NCBI GenBank assembly: GCA_030568195.1
Contig: JAJLTO010000003.1
Coordinates: 828,501 to 892,500 of the forward strand
Source: Dipodascopsis uninucleata var. uninucleata
Lineage: Eukaryota; Ascomycota; Lipomycetes; Lipomycetales; Lipomycetaceae
Direction of reading: 5' to 3'
Length of the DNA: 64,000 nucleotides
In this document: one piece after another, positions 46,643-56,420 of the stretch
Numbering within the stretch: position 1 is the first letter of the stretch
Layout of the letters: each line of letters begins with the position of its first letter
Notes under the pieces: generated by a model
Database searches by the model: none
Told to the model about the DNA's origin: nothing
What the model saw: only the letters and a program-made list of their open reading frames with translations
Program-made: the position numbers and the translations under genes

Positions 46643-47243
46643 ATGCACGGAATAAAATTACTTGTCAGCGCCATTCTTCTCACTGCCTCGACATCGGTTA
46701 ATGCAGCATCCGCTCCTATAGCGAAGGGAAACAGTGTGGCGAAATATGCAGCAATATTTGATGGTGCAATCTCTGGAAGTATCACCTTCCAGACACCACA
46801 TGATAAAATAGGTATGGCAGTTGACGTTTCGTTGAAGGGCCTTCCTGAAGGATTGGGTCCTTTCCCATATCATATCCACCTTTTGCCTGTTCCTGCAGAT
46901 GGTAACTGTAATGGTACAGCCGGTCATTTAAATCCCTACAATGTAAGCTAATTCTAACTACTACGTACTTCCATCATATTCTTATTTCTGCTATTTCTAG
47001 GGAACATATCCAGCACCTTCTCCAACTGATCCTTCTTTGGCGGAAGTTGGTGACCTTGCTGGCAAGCATGGCTCTATTCCTGACGTACCTTCATACAGCA
47101 CATCTTATGTGGATCTTTATCTCTCAGATAATGACTCCAATCCAGCTTACATAGGCAACAGGTCAATCGTTATCCATTCTCAAGATCTCACAAGACTTGC
47201 CTGTGCTGATATCAACGAGATTCCATGCCAGTCTAACGACTAA
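46643..47243 (+). CDS. Secreted Cu-only superoxide dismutase-like protein
   Basis: Extracellular SOD-fold protein resembling Candida Sod4/5/6. Exons 46643-46942 and 47001-47243 give 180 residues after joining NPYN to GTYPAP. A signal peptide covers about the first 22 residues (ending VNA-A). Copper ligands are present: the HIH pair in FPYHIH, the bridging-type His in GDLAGKHGS and the His in SIVIHS. The catalytic Arg lies in LTRLACAD, and two cysteines (GNCNG, LACAD) can form the structural disulfide. The zinc loop is replaced by GHLNPYN, as in Cu-only SODs. Unlike the Candida proteins it ends soon after the SOD domain (EIPCQSND) with no GPI signal, so it should be freely secreted. Probable role: dismutation of external superoxide. 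Confidence 0.87.
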
Positions 47244-49143
47244 GAAGTCTTATATATTACTATTCTCCGTCTTTGCTGTCCCTAATGGGTTGTGTATTAT
47301 TAGAATATTGGAGGCGGTTTACTAGTTTCGTTCAAATAATATTAAGATCATCTGTATTTTTTAGAATATACAAGACGCCTCTCCATAAAATTTTAATTAG
47401 GTTCGTACGCCGGAAGCCCTAAAAATTTTAAAATTAACGCGGAAATGTAATCTCTGTATGAACATGTCATTAATCTTTGAAGTGATTGGCATCAATGACA
47501 TACCAAGCTTCTATCATAGTATACCAGACGAGACGTTGCCAGGAAGTGAATATCTATTAACTGCAGAGTGAAAAAAAATGTGGGTTAGTTCATTTGGACT
47601 ACAGATTATACACCAAGTACCCTTTATCCAGTCAATAAACGAAATGACTCAATATCCCAATGATTTAAAGAGTACCCTTCAATCTCGAGAGTGTAAAATT
47701 TACTTGGCACAGAGAAATTCATCTGACTATAGCACTGGGACATTCTTGTTAGTTGTACATAAATTTAATAATTCGCTCACTCTCGTAAGCAAATTGAGGA
47801 TGATCAAGAAGAACAAGCGTGGTTTGCTGGAAACAAGCTCTATGGAAGACACAGAGAATGACAATTTCAAGAGCTGAGAGAGGAAAAAAGTGTCTTATCA
47901 TATCTATTAGCTTTTGCTTGCTCTTGTACTGATAGTAGTGCAAGCAATACTATATCAAGCGCATGCATCTAACTCGAAACTGATTATTGTAGTACATCTT
48001 AAATAACACTCAAATAATTCTGATCGTTGTTACAATGCTAAAAGTAAAACGACATATCTTTGCTGTTTTCATAATATAAAAGTTACTTCTTGGTGATCTG
48101 ACGGCAAGTCCCCTTTGAGTTTTTCTTAGAACCCTTCTGAAATAATAAATACCGACCCAATTTTACCTTCCATGCTATAATGCTTGTTTCCATGTCAGGA
48201 AAGTCGTCGTTTATGTTACTTGAGATCTATTTAGAATACGATACATTTGCGAGCATACTTCGGAATATTATTTAGTTAAGCTTTCTGTGTCAGTCAAAAG
48301 TTATCAAACAGTATTGAACCTTATAAATCAATCTAATAAACGTAAACATCAATTAGATTGAAGTTAAATTATGAGCGTTTCTATAGATGACACATTTTAA
48401 CTAACTGGTATGCTTAGGAAACAACGCTCTGTAGAGTAACCAAAACAACCAGTACATGAGATTCACGATATATAAAATAAAGAGCACTGTTGTACCGTCA
48501 AGGTGGATGTGATGATTAAAATTATGGTCAGGCCCCTTTTGAACTAACAAGGTTACATGTATTTTATGCGATCACGATAATTCATCGATATACACTTAAC
48601 ATTGACGTACGTAAGACAAGACAATCGTGAGGCGACTATCAGGCATTGTTTAGGAGTAACATACAATAGAAGCATAATGTCTTCAAAATCTCTAACAAAG
48701 GACTTGTAAATACAACGAAGAGATTAGAAACATCCTCACAATTGAAATGCAATAGTGTGAATGTGAGTGCTCGTTATGTTTGAGTTTAATTTGATTAAAG
48801 TTTAGCATTTTCAAATAACGAGACGCTTGTAAGAATCGTGATCTCAAAATACCAGCACCAACTTCCGTTGGTAGCCACGAATCTTCCTTGTTTGGCTCTC
48901 GTTAATTGTTAATAACGCCATTACTTCTTTGAGAGGACCGAGGATTAATATTTGACTAATTTTCACATGACAGAAGTTATACATAGCGCAAAGTAAATCG
49001 TAGAAATAATATTATAGAGAGCTTTCTCTTCCTATCCATATAATTCTCAGCTCCATAGCTCTACGTCGAACCTAGAACTCACACAAACCCGACTGCTATT
49101 CTCTATATCAGACTATTTGGATTAGAGAACAAATAAGAAGGTA
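47244..49143. other. Gene-poor 1.9-kb stretch
   Basis: A 99-codon frame at 47578-47877 has no family character and is not called. A TGACTCA site lies at 47645-47651. The last 200 bp would be the promoter of the secreted protein gene at 49144. Confidence 0.5.
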
Positions 49144-49920
49144 ATGACGAAGAAAAGAGCAAATGCCTGCGGAAGCGGGTCAACAAGGAGCTCTACACAA
49201 TCAAGTTCACTTTGCTACCGAGAGACATCTAAGAAGGCAGGTGCAAAGGCCCTACTTTTAGTATTCCTCATCGCTTCAGTATTTTCCAAGTGCGTCCTTG
49301 CTGATAATTCACCGTACACAGTTGAAGGTGCCTATGACATCTTCTACGTTGATGCAGAGGAAATGAAAAATCTGCCTTACATGCAGCACTTAGATGTCGG
49401 TGTGTATGTCAATAACGAAACAATGAATATGGTCATCGCATACAATGAAGAGACCGGCCTACGGAAGCGACTGAAATGGGCGGATATGGTGGAATTTTGG
49501 GAAATTTTGGATTATGGCTTCTGGTGGAGTGAATGGTGTCAAGTGACAGGTTGTTTCTATTCGGGCAAAGGAGATGGTGGTAGTATTGGAATCCAGTTTA
49601 CAGAAATGTGGGAATATCGAGCTGATAAGACGGTATCCCTTACGGTACTGAAAGACAGACTACAATCCAGTTTTAGTTTACAGATCGCCTTCACCTGGTC
49701 AAGGCAAACTACGTACCAGTGTAATGTTCCCGCTGATAGTGTAGGCTGCGCCTTCGCTCAGCATCGCTTCCTCTGGGTAGACGCCAAATATCAAAGATGC
49801 AAGAAGCGTAAGCTGGATGTTTGTACAGATTGGGAGAATGTTCACACAGACTGGCCGATTGACGATCTCAAGGCATCGAACCTTGGCTGCAGCGTTGGAT
49901 GCCATAGCTGTCACTGCTAG
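49144..49920 (+). CDS. Secreted cysteine-rich protein, unknown
   Basis: Not recognised. The 258-residue product has a basic, Ser-rich N-terminal stretch of ~33 residues, then a hydrophobic segment at about 34-52 (ALLLVFLIASVFSKCVLA) that reads as a signal peptide or signal anchor with cleavage after VLA. The mature part carries ten cysteines, in pairs: WCQVTGC, YQCNVPADSVGC, RCKKRKLDVC and a C-terminal cluster GCSVGCHSCHC. It is rich in aromatics (FWEILDYGFWWSEW), and one N-glycosylation site is visible (NNETM). The paired cysteines suggest a disulfide-stabilised extracellular protein. Single exon, intact. Neighbours are also secreted. Confidence 0.7.
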   Translation: MTKKRANACGSGSTRSSTQSSSLCYRETSKKAGAKALLLVFLIASVFSKCVLADNSPYTVEGAYDIFYVDAEEMKNLPYMQHLDVGVYVNNETMNMVIAYNEETGLRKRLKWADMVEFWEILDYGFWWSEWCQVTGCFYSGKGDGGSIGIQFTEMWEYRADKTVSLTVLKDRLQSSFSLQIAFTWSRQTTYQCNVPADSVGCAFAQHRFLWVDAKYQRCKKRKLDVCTDWENVHTDWPIDDLKASNLGCSVGCHSCHC

Positions 49921-51623
49921 TATATTCGATTCAACGCCTTTGCCGCTTGAAATAATTTCTCTTATAGAACGCATGCAAGAACTTGAAGTATCCAATTGGT
50001 TTCGACAATCAACTAGTGGTAGCCTCTCCTGTTGTTGTTTATCTACGTAATTTCGTCCTTGTTATTTACTAGTTGTTTGGGTATTTAGAAATGACTAGTC
50101 TTCAACTGGACGTTTTGTTTTCTAACGTGAAGTCAACTATCTAATTAATGATTTGCTTGATAGTGGTCTGAATGTATGAATTCTATTTAAAAAAATTAAA
50201 GGCATTACTTGTGCTAGATACAGGTATATACAGAAGAATAAATAAATTTTGTTTGGAAAATTTGCGTCTTTGTGCCTATAAAATCAAGTCCATAATATTT
50301 GTCTAGATGACAGCTGTCTACTGTGTATGCACCGTAATCTACCAGATTTTAAAAATGACGGACCCAAGCACATTAGAAATACAACATATTTTCTGGCCCT
50401 GATAGTGCTCTTACCAACTAGACGGTCTCAGGTATCCATTTAAAAATAAGAATGTGAGATTAGCGGCTGGTGACTTCGCTAATCCTGCAGGATGCGTAGT
50501 CCATGGCTCTGCATATAGTTAGCCCATCGAACTGGAGTATCTGTTATTTCTTAGTGTCGCAATATAAAACAGCCTATTAATGCGCTGCTAGTGGAGGACT
50601 AAGGGTGCAGCTGAGGCTCCCTGTAACTATCAGATAATAAGAGAATATGAAAGCTTAACTTATTTAGCATAGCTATGTTTGCCAATGCTGTTTTCCGCTT
50701 CTCGGCGCATATGATACAGGGTTATCAATCGATAATACCTTTCAAGCACCTTGAATCTGCACTCCTGCGACCACTCTAGACTTGAATTGCGTCTATTCAA
50801 GCTATGCTTTTTACTGCTTTTTGCAAAGACCATAAGAAGTAAGTATGGTCATTGATAATACCTCGCAAGATCACTTACAAACAGCGGTCAGAGAAACGAA
50901 ATGCCAGGACACATATTATGACGATATTGAGTTTAATATTTGCTTAAAGTTGATTTAGTATATAGACCCTCTAAATGGCTATAAAACCTTGGTTACTATT
51001 ATACTGCTCTTTTTTGACTCTTGAGTGGCTCATTTGAGGTATAAAACTCAACAACGGAAGGCAATGTCTCTTATAGTTAAGGTTAAAAATATTAGTTGCT
51101 AGCGAGGCCACTATCCCCGCTCTAGAGGAATCTCTCTTCTGAAGTAAAAGCATAAAGGAGATAGACTACTCACAGTAGCTCTCCGCATAAACTCTAACTT
51201 TAATATGAGACTAATTATAACCTCTTTGAAGTGCACGTTTTCCCAACCTAAAAATAAATGGAATGGACTGGTCAGGCTAGAAGAGTGAGACGATAAGTAT
51301 GCAATGCTATCAATCGAAAACATACCTATTTAATATGCACAGGCAAGGAGAGTATACGTAATGAGTGACTGACGAAGCAAAAGACAGTTGAAAAGTAACT
51401 TCTCAACGGAACCGATGATCTTGGCGTAATTCGCTTTCTGCGCTTCTAGATCGCGTTCTTATCTCTTGTTAATGAGATGTGACCTCCGCAAACATATATA
51501 AACAAAAGAAATTCTTCAGCCTGGCCTGATATACTTGTAGCTTAGTTATTTGAATACATCTGAGGGTGCCAGTGGCATATACACTTACACAGTTCAAGAA
51601 ATTTCGTTTCAGCAAGCATTAAA
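49921..51623. other. Gene-poor 1.7-kb stretch
   Basis: No coding frame of interest; short minus-strand frames near 50971-51323 are not protein-like. A TATATAAA box at 51495-51502 belongs to the next gene. Confidence 0.5.
51495..51502 (+). promoter_or_regulatory. TATA box of the secreted EEP gene
   Basis: TATATAAA 122 bp upstream of the start codon at 51624, the usual distance for yeast promoters. Confidence 0.55.
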
Positions 51624-52700
51624 ATGTTCTCCATTAATAGACTCGTAACTGCGATGGTGCTCGCCAGCATGTGCTCGACTGCTACCGCCATACGACTTTA
51701 CCAGCTCAACTTACGATACGATTCTATTGCGGATGGTATTCCGCTTAGCGAAACTTTAGCTTCGTTGAGTGGAGGTTTGGTAGATCCTGATACTAGTAAG
51801 TACTACTCAGATCCAAGTGAGGTCTCGTGGTCACGAAGGCGCATTAAAGTAGCACAAGAAATGTTCTTTGCCCAACCGGATATCATCACAATAGAGGAAG
51901 CTCTACGTAACCAAGTAGATGATTTAGTAACTCTTCTCAATTATGACATGAACAATGCGTGGAGCTGGGTGGGTGTCGCAAGAAATACAGGAATCGATCA
52001 GAACTCAGATGGTTCAAACGACACCACTAGTGACGATGAATATATCTGTATTTTATACAATACTGAAACAGTTGATCTCAGCAATTGGGATAAAGTTTGG
52101 CTCAGTGAAACTCCTTTGGAAGTCTCCAAGTATTCTGATGCTGGACACTATCGCGTTCAGACAATGGGCTATTTCACAGAGAAGTCAAGCAATGTCAAGT
52201 TTGGCATCATTGCTACTCACTGGGATGACTCATCGGACGGTGCTCGCCAGCTTGCTGCTTCTATAGCACGATATACAGGCGCCTATATGACTGATAACTG
52301 GGGACCTACTTTTGTTATGGGTGACTTCAATTCCCCGTCATCTGGAGCACATTCTACTGGCTACAATATCACTGTTGGGATTTTTGATTATATCTCAATG
52401 AACTCTACTCTAACCTCAAAGTACCAGAGCAGCATTAGCAGCACGTTCTGCTTCAACGACCTTCTTGGCGTCACTCCTGTCCGCAATCGTGCTGGTCATC
52501 ATGCAACTTTCAATGGATTTTATGAAATTGGATATACTGACTCGTTTGGCCGTATTGATTTCATTATGGGCGGAAATACGTCTGTGAGTACTGGAACTAT
52601 TAACTCTTTGTTGCACCACGTTGGTGAGAACTGGTATGACTTGTCATATCATCTTTCAGACCATAGACCAGTTGTCGCCGTTGTTGCACTGTCTTCGTAA
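51624..52700 (+). CDS. Secreted endonuclease/exonuclease/phosphatase-family protein
   Basis: Metal-dependent phosphodiesterase fold (EEP superfamily, which includes DNase I, sphingomyelinases and inositol phosphatases). The 358-residue product has a signal peptide (about 1-22, ending ATA). Catalytic residues appear in order: the metal Glu in DIITIEEALRNQ, the Asn/His region IIATHWDDSSDGARQ, GDFNSP, RIDFIMGG and SDHRPVVAV at the C-terminus. The Arg-rich WSRRRIKVAQ segment and the order match secreted fungal EEP proteins annotated as endonuclease/exonuclease/phosphatase. Three or more NxS/T sites suit secretion. Single exon. The substrate is unknown; scavenging of phosphate from nucleic acids or phosphoesters is plausible. 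Confidence 0.88.
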   Translation: MFSINRLVTAMVLASMCSTATAIRLYQLNLRYDSIADGIPLSETLASLSGGLVDPDTSKYYSDPSEVSWSRRRIKVAQEMFFAQPDIITIEEALRNQVDDLVTLLNYDMNNAWSWVGVARNTGIDQNSDGSNDTTSDDEYICILYNTETVDLSNWDKVWLSETPLEVSKYSDAGHYRVQTMGYFTEKSSNVKFGIIATHWDDSSDGARQLAASIARYTGAYMTDNWGPTFVMGDFNSPSSGAHSTGYNITVGIFDYISMNSTLTSKYQSSISSTFCFNDLLGVTPVRNRAGHHATFNGFYEIGYTDSFGRIDFIMGGNTSVSTGTINSLLHHVGENWYDLSYHLSDHRPVVAVVALSS

Positions 52701-52910
52701 GCTTCTGAATGGATATATTTCAAAATAAACCATTGTTAAGTATGTCTTAGTACAATACAAAACTTATAACATTATCTAAATCTAGAGGATCACAAGTCTT
52801 ATTTCTGTAAACATCATATGGGCTTGAATTTTACAAAACGTAGCTATTGTATCATAGTTTTCTCCCTTCAAACGAGCTATTCCAAAAAATTTCTAATAAA
52901 TTTATCAAAC

Positions 52911-54416
52911 TTAGGGAGTGCTAGATGGCAATAATGCCAGGTTAAAGAAGGAGATTTCGAATTTAGTAGTTTGTATAAAAATATCCACCAGACGCTCCAG
53001 CTGCACACTTCCGATCGCTTCTTTTGTAATGAGAGTCTCGATCAAATCTCGTCCTGTCTCGACAGCATTCCAAAATTCGCCGCCACTATACTGTGCTAGC
53101 CATCGTTTAAAAGGGTTATCTTCGATGGTGTTGCTCTCAACGGCTTTCTGGTACATAATTCTACCCATATAGCCGTATCCAATAAGACAAGAATACGCAG
53201 CTACTTTAAGCTCGAGTAGGGATCCGGATGCGCCGACATCTAGAATATACCGAGAATAAGCTGTATTAACAAAATCTTCTTGGCTACCTAGAACTATTTG
53301 CTTCTGTATACCGAAGTTCTCGCACATTGTCAGGTGGTTGTCCATTTCCGAAGCAATTGCACTAAGAATAACCGAATTTCCCTTAAGCTCTTCGACCGGA
53401 GACAGACGGCCCTTATATATGGCTAGACCATGTAGGCGTGCGTAATTTCCCAAGTAATGATAGTCTTGACATAGGTAGTTACAGAATCCTTGCATAGGGA
53501 GTGTTCCAAGAGCTATCTGTTGACATACAGGATGATTGATATAATCGTCCCAAATCTTACCTGCTCTTGCGAACAAGATATTGGTGAACGGAAACGGTGT
53601 TTTCGCAGTTGGAAGCGGGACGGCTCTCGTAGAAGTTAGCCATCCATGATTTAAATGTATATTTGCAACAGGTCCATCATTTGAAAGTGTAAGTCCCTCA
53701 AGATAAGAAAATGCACGTATAACCGAAGTTTCGCAATCAAGGTTATCAGACAAGAATGCAAGAAGTGCAGACGACTTTGTAGATCTTATTTGGTTGCAAT
53801 CTCTTATTTCGTAATGACCATTAAAGACAGTCGAGATGTTACAGTTATTTAGGAAAACGTCGGTGATATTTTCGTTTTCACTACCGTCTGTGCCCGTCTG
53901 TGTGGTTGCATGGATCAAAATATTCGGACATAGACGAAGTTCATCAGGCAAAGAGTCATAATCTAAGTCCTTCAACGATTTTAATTCTGTATTATACAAC
54001 AAGTTGACTTCTGAAGTAGACAAGCAAGTGAAAACACATTTTTGTATAAGCTTTCGAATACTTTGTTGTATATCTGCACTTGCTAATTGATTACAAGATA
54101 GCATTATAGGATCAAATAATACAGGAGATTTGAAGTCATAGTCTGCGAGCATTTCAAGAACTGCAACATCAGAAATATAGCCAATTTTTATCGCACTGAT
54201 GTTGTATTTATCATGAACGCTATCCAATAATTTTTTGACAGTAGCGGCATGAATTCTATGTTCGGTCCTGTATTTTCCGTCCTCATCAATGGAGATTACT
54301 TCTGTAGTAATGCCAGTGCTAAAGAGACTCAAACTTTGAAACGTCTTAATATCTGTTTCGATACCAACAGCTCCTGTTGGATCTGAGCAGGAAATCGTTA
54401 TCACCACTGAGGCCAT
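52911..54416 (-). CDS. Thi20-like fusion: HMP kinase-like domain plus TenA
   Basis: Homologous to fungal Thi20/21/22: an N-terminal PfkB-type hydroxymethylpyrimidine(-phosphate) kinase domain (about 1-265) and a C-terminal TenA/thiaminase II domain (about 280-500), for thiamine pyrimidine synthesis and salvage. The kinase domain looks degenerate. The usual GSDxSGGAGIxADLK reads CSDPTGAVGIETDIK, the LVKGGH strand is LIHATTQ, and where GTGC with the catalytic cysteine belongs the sequence is IRSTKSSALLAF. DPIM is kept. TenA looks functional: FCNYLCQDYHYLGNYARLHG, the catalytic cysteine in SCLIGYGYMG and the Glu in YSGGEFW. Single exon, 501 residues, intact frame. Probably a TenA enzyme with a pseudo-kinase. 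Confidence 0.88.
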   Translation of the reverse strand: MASVVITISCSDPTGAVGIETDIKTFQSLSLFSTGITTEVISIDEDGKYRTEHRIHAATVKKLLDSVHDKYNISAIKIGYISDVAVLEMLADYDFKSPVLFDPIMLSCNQLASADIQQSIRKLIQKCVFTCLSTSEVNLLYNTELKSLKDLDYDSLPDELRLCPNILIHATTQTGTDGSENENITDVFLNNCNISTVFNGHYEIRDCNQIRSTKSSALLAFLSDNLDCETSVIRAFSYLEGLTLSNDGPVANIHLNHGWLTSTRAVPLPTAKTPFPFTNILFARAGKIWDDYINHPVCQQIALGTLPMQGFCNYLCQDYHYLGNYARLHGLAIYKGRLSPVEELKGNSVILSAIASEMDNHLTMCENFGIQKQIVLGSQEDFVNTAYSRYILDVGASGSLLELKVAAYSCLIGYGYMGRIMYQKAVESNTIEDNPFKRWLAQYSGGEFWNAVETGRDLIETLITKEAIGSVQLERLVDIFIQTTKFEISFFNLALLPSSTP

Positions 54417-56420
54417 TGTATATTTTCAATTGAGGAATGTGAGAATTTTTAGAAAAGTTCAGGAAGAAAAAAAGGTGAGCAATGGTTGGAGGCGAAGTTT
54501 CGGTCTAGATATACCCATGTCTTACCTTCTCGAGCCGCACTCACAGACATCTTTTACGAGCACAACTACTGTCAATTGTATTCGCTTCGAAGTTACTCGA
54601 CCAAGTTTCTACTTTTCTTCCTTTTTTTCTATATGCTATATACGATACTATTTTTACATGCTAGTTATCTACTATCAATTGCACAGTGACGTTCATTCTT
54701 GTATACCATTAGTGAATTAATAATATCCGCGAACCTTATACATTACTTCGGCTACCTCTCTTTCTCAAAGAAGATCAAAAAGTTATGAGACAAAGGAAGT
54801 ATGAAGTGTCTATGCAAGAACTACAAGTAATGCATCAGAGACCTGTAGCTATATTATTAGCTGCATCTTCTCTTGGAAATTATTCGAGTCTGTAGAAAGT
54901 ACGGTCTGGTTACTGGGCCAACAGGCAACGCAGTTTCTGTAGTCGGGTGTCTCTGAGCCCGTATGCTCATGCGTAAGAAGCTAGGTTTCTACGCAGTATC
55001 CCGTTTCCGGAGTAGTACATGAACTAGTTATCTTGGTTCAATAGTTTCGGTCTCTGGCTAGTCTGTAGGATTTGGCATTGTGGTAGTGCGCCTTCTGCTA
55101 AGAAAAAACGGCAAGAGTCGAGCAAAGAGTTCTAATTTTCGGAAGATTTGAGGTAATTTATCCTTAGCAATTCAGTGGATTCGCTAAAATTTAGTCATCC
55201 GTCGACTTCAGCGCTAATGCATAAACTTCAATAAAGTGATTCTGTTACGAACAATATACTCCAAATTTTCATTTGATTGTCCAATCTGGCGAGCAGTTGG
55301 TAAGACGAATTGTTTAGGTTCCTCACAGTTGGATAATGAAGTCGAGACTCTTCTTAGTATAAATGCAGTATTATCAGCTGTTTGGCTCCTGCTGTAGTTT
55401 TGCATCTTCTGAGCCATCAGTTAAGCCATGTAGGATCTACCTTTGCACGCAAATACACTGGTAGCTCTCGCATAAAAATTTGAAAACTTATTACACTCCT
55501 CTATTCAAGTTTCTACTCCGATTGACTGGATCTCGAATAGTACGCAAAAACTTTTGTTTGTCAGATATTCACAGAAATACACATGTAAGCTTAATTGTAG
55601 TAAGGTTTATTATTATAAACTGTATAAACGTGACGTCACCTTCGCTTATCATAAAGCATTAATTTTAATCTCGTTAAAAGAATAGTAGAACACCACGATA
55701 TATTCTCCCCTCACTGTATATATCTTCTGGTAACAGATACATATCCAGATACTATAGCTTTATCGATATATTTTAGGCAGTTCTTTGAATATTCGCTGGC
55801 GATTCTAAAATCGAGTACTTGATACTGCAGCTTTATCTCTATGTATACTAAAATGGACAATCAGAAATATGCCTCTTCCATACGCTTGTTCTTTGTCCAC
55901 CGTTGTATTAGAGGATTTCATATCATAGGATGAATCCGTTGTTTCTGGTAATTGCTTTAAACTCGCGAATTTAGTGTACTAGCAAGGTCAATCGTCCTGG
56001 TAGATTATCAAGCAAAATTCAACTCGTTTACTCTTGCGGACGAAATCTATCAATCTTCATATGCTGCGTAAATTTTTGCGGAGCTATGGTAGTCTGCAAT
56101 TTTTAGTTGATGTTAAATTATAAACATGGACATAGATTACTAATTTTGACATCTTAAGTTACGTTAAAGTTGAGTTATGAAGGCTACTGTCAATCGATGT
56201 CAACAGACTATCTTCGATTACTAGGAAGTGCTGGAGATTTATTCTCTGCGTAAATATAATATGGCATTGCGATATTCTTAAATACATATTAAGTTTACAC
56301 TAATTTTGACCGTTGTTGGCTGTGTCAACTTCAGTGTTGCTTTGAGACGGGTAGCAAGCCTCGCATTCAGTCGTAACCAATTTCTCTTTCTCTATTTCAG
56401 AGTTCAGCTGATCATCGGAG
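54417..56420. other. Gene-poor 2-kb stretch
   Basis: Frames at 54430-54720 and 55214-55417 are short and unsupported. A locally GC-richer segment lies at about 54896-55090. The part 56300-56420 is the likely former tail-coding end of the Fet3-like gene. Confidence 0.5.

Noticed and set aside
47578-47877. 99-codon plus-strand frame
   Set aside because: The composition is only marginally protein-like, with no domain, homology clue or promoter signal.
54430-54720. 96-codon plus-strand frame upstream of the Thi20-like gene
   Set aside because: It reads through the divergent 5' region with aromatic-rich, unconserved sequence.
55214-55417. 67-codon minus-strand frame with hydrophilic composition
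   Set aside because: It has an ATG and reasonable composition, but no domain, TATA or neighbour supports it. It could be revisited with transcript data.
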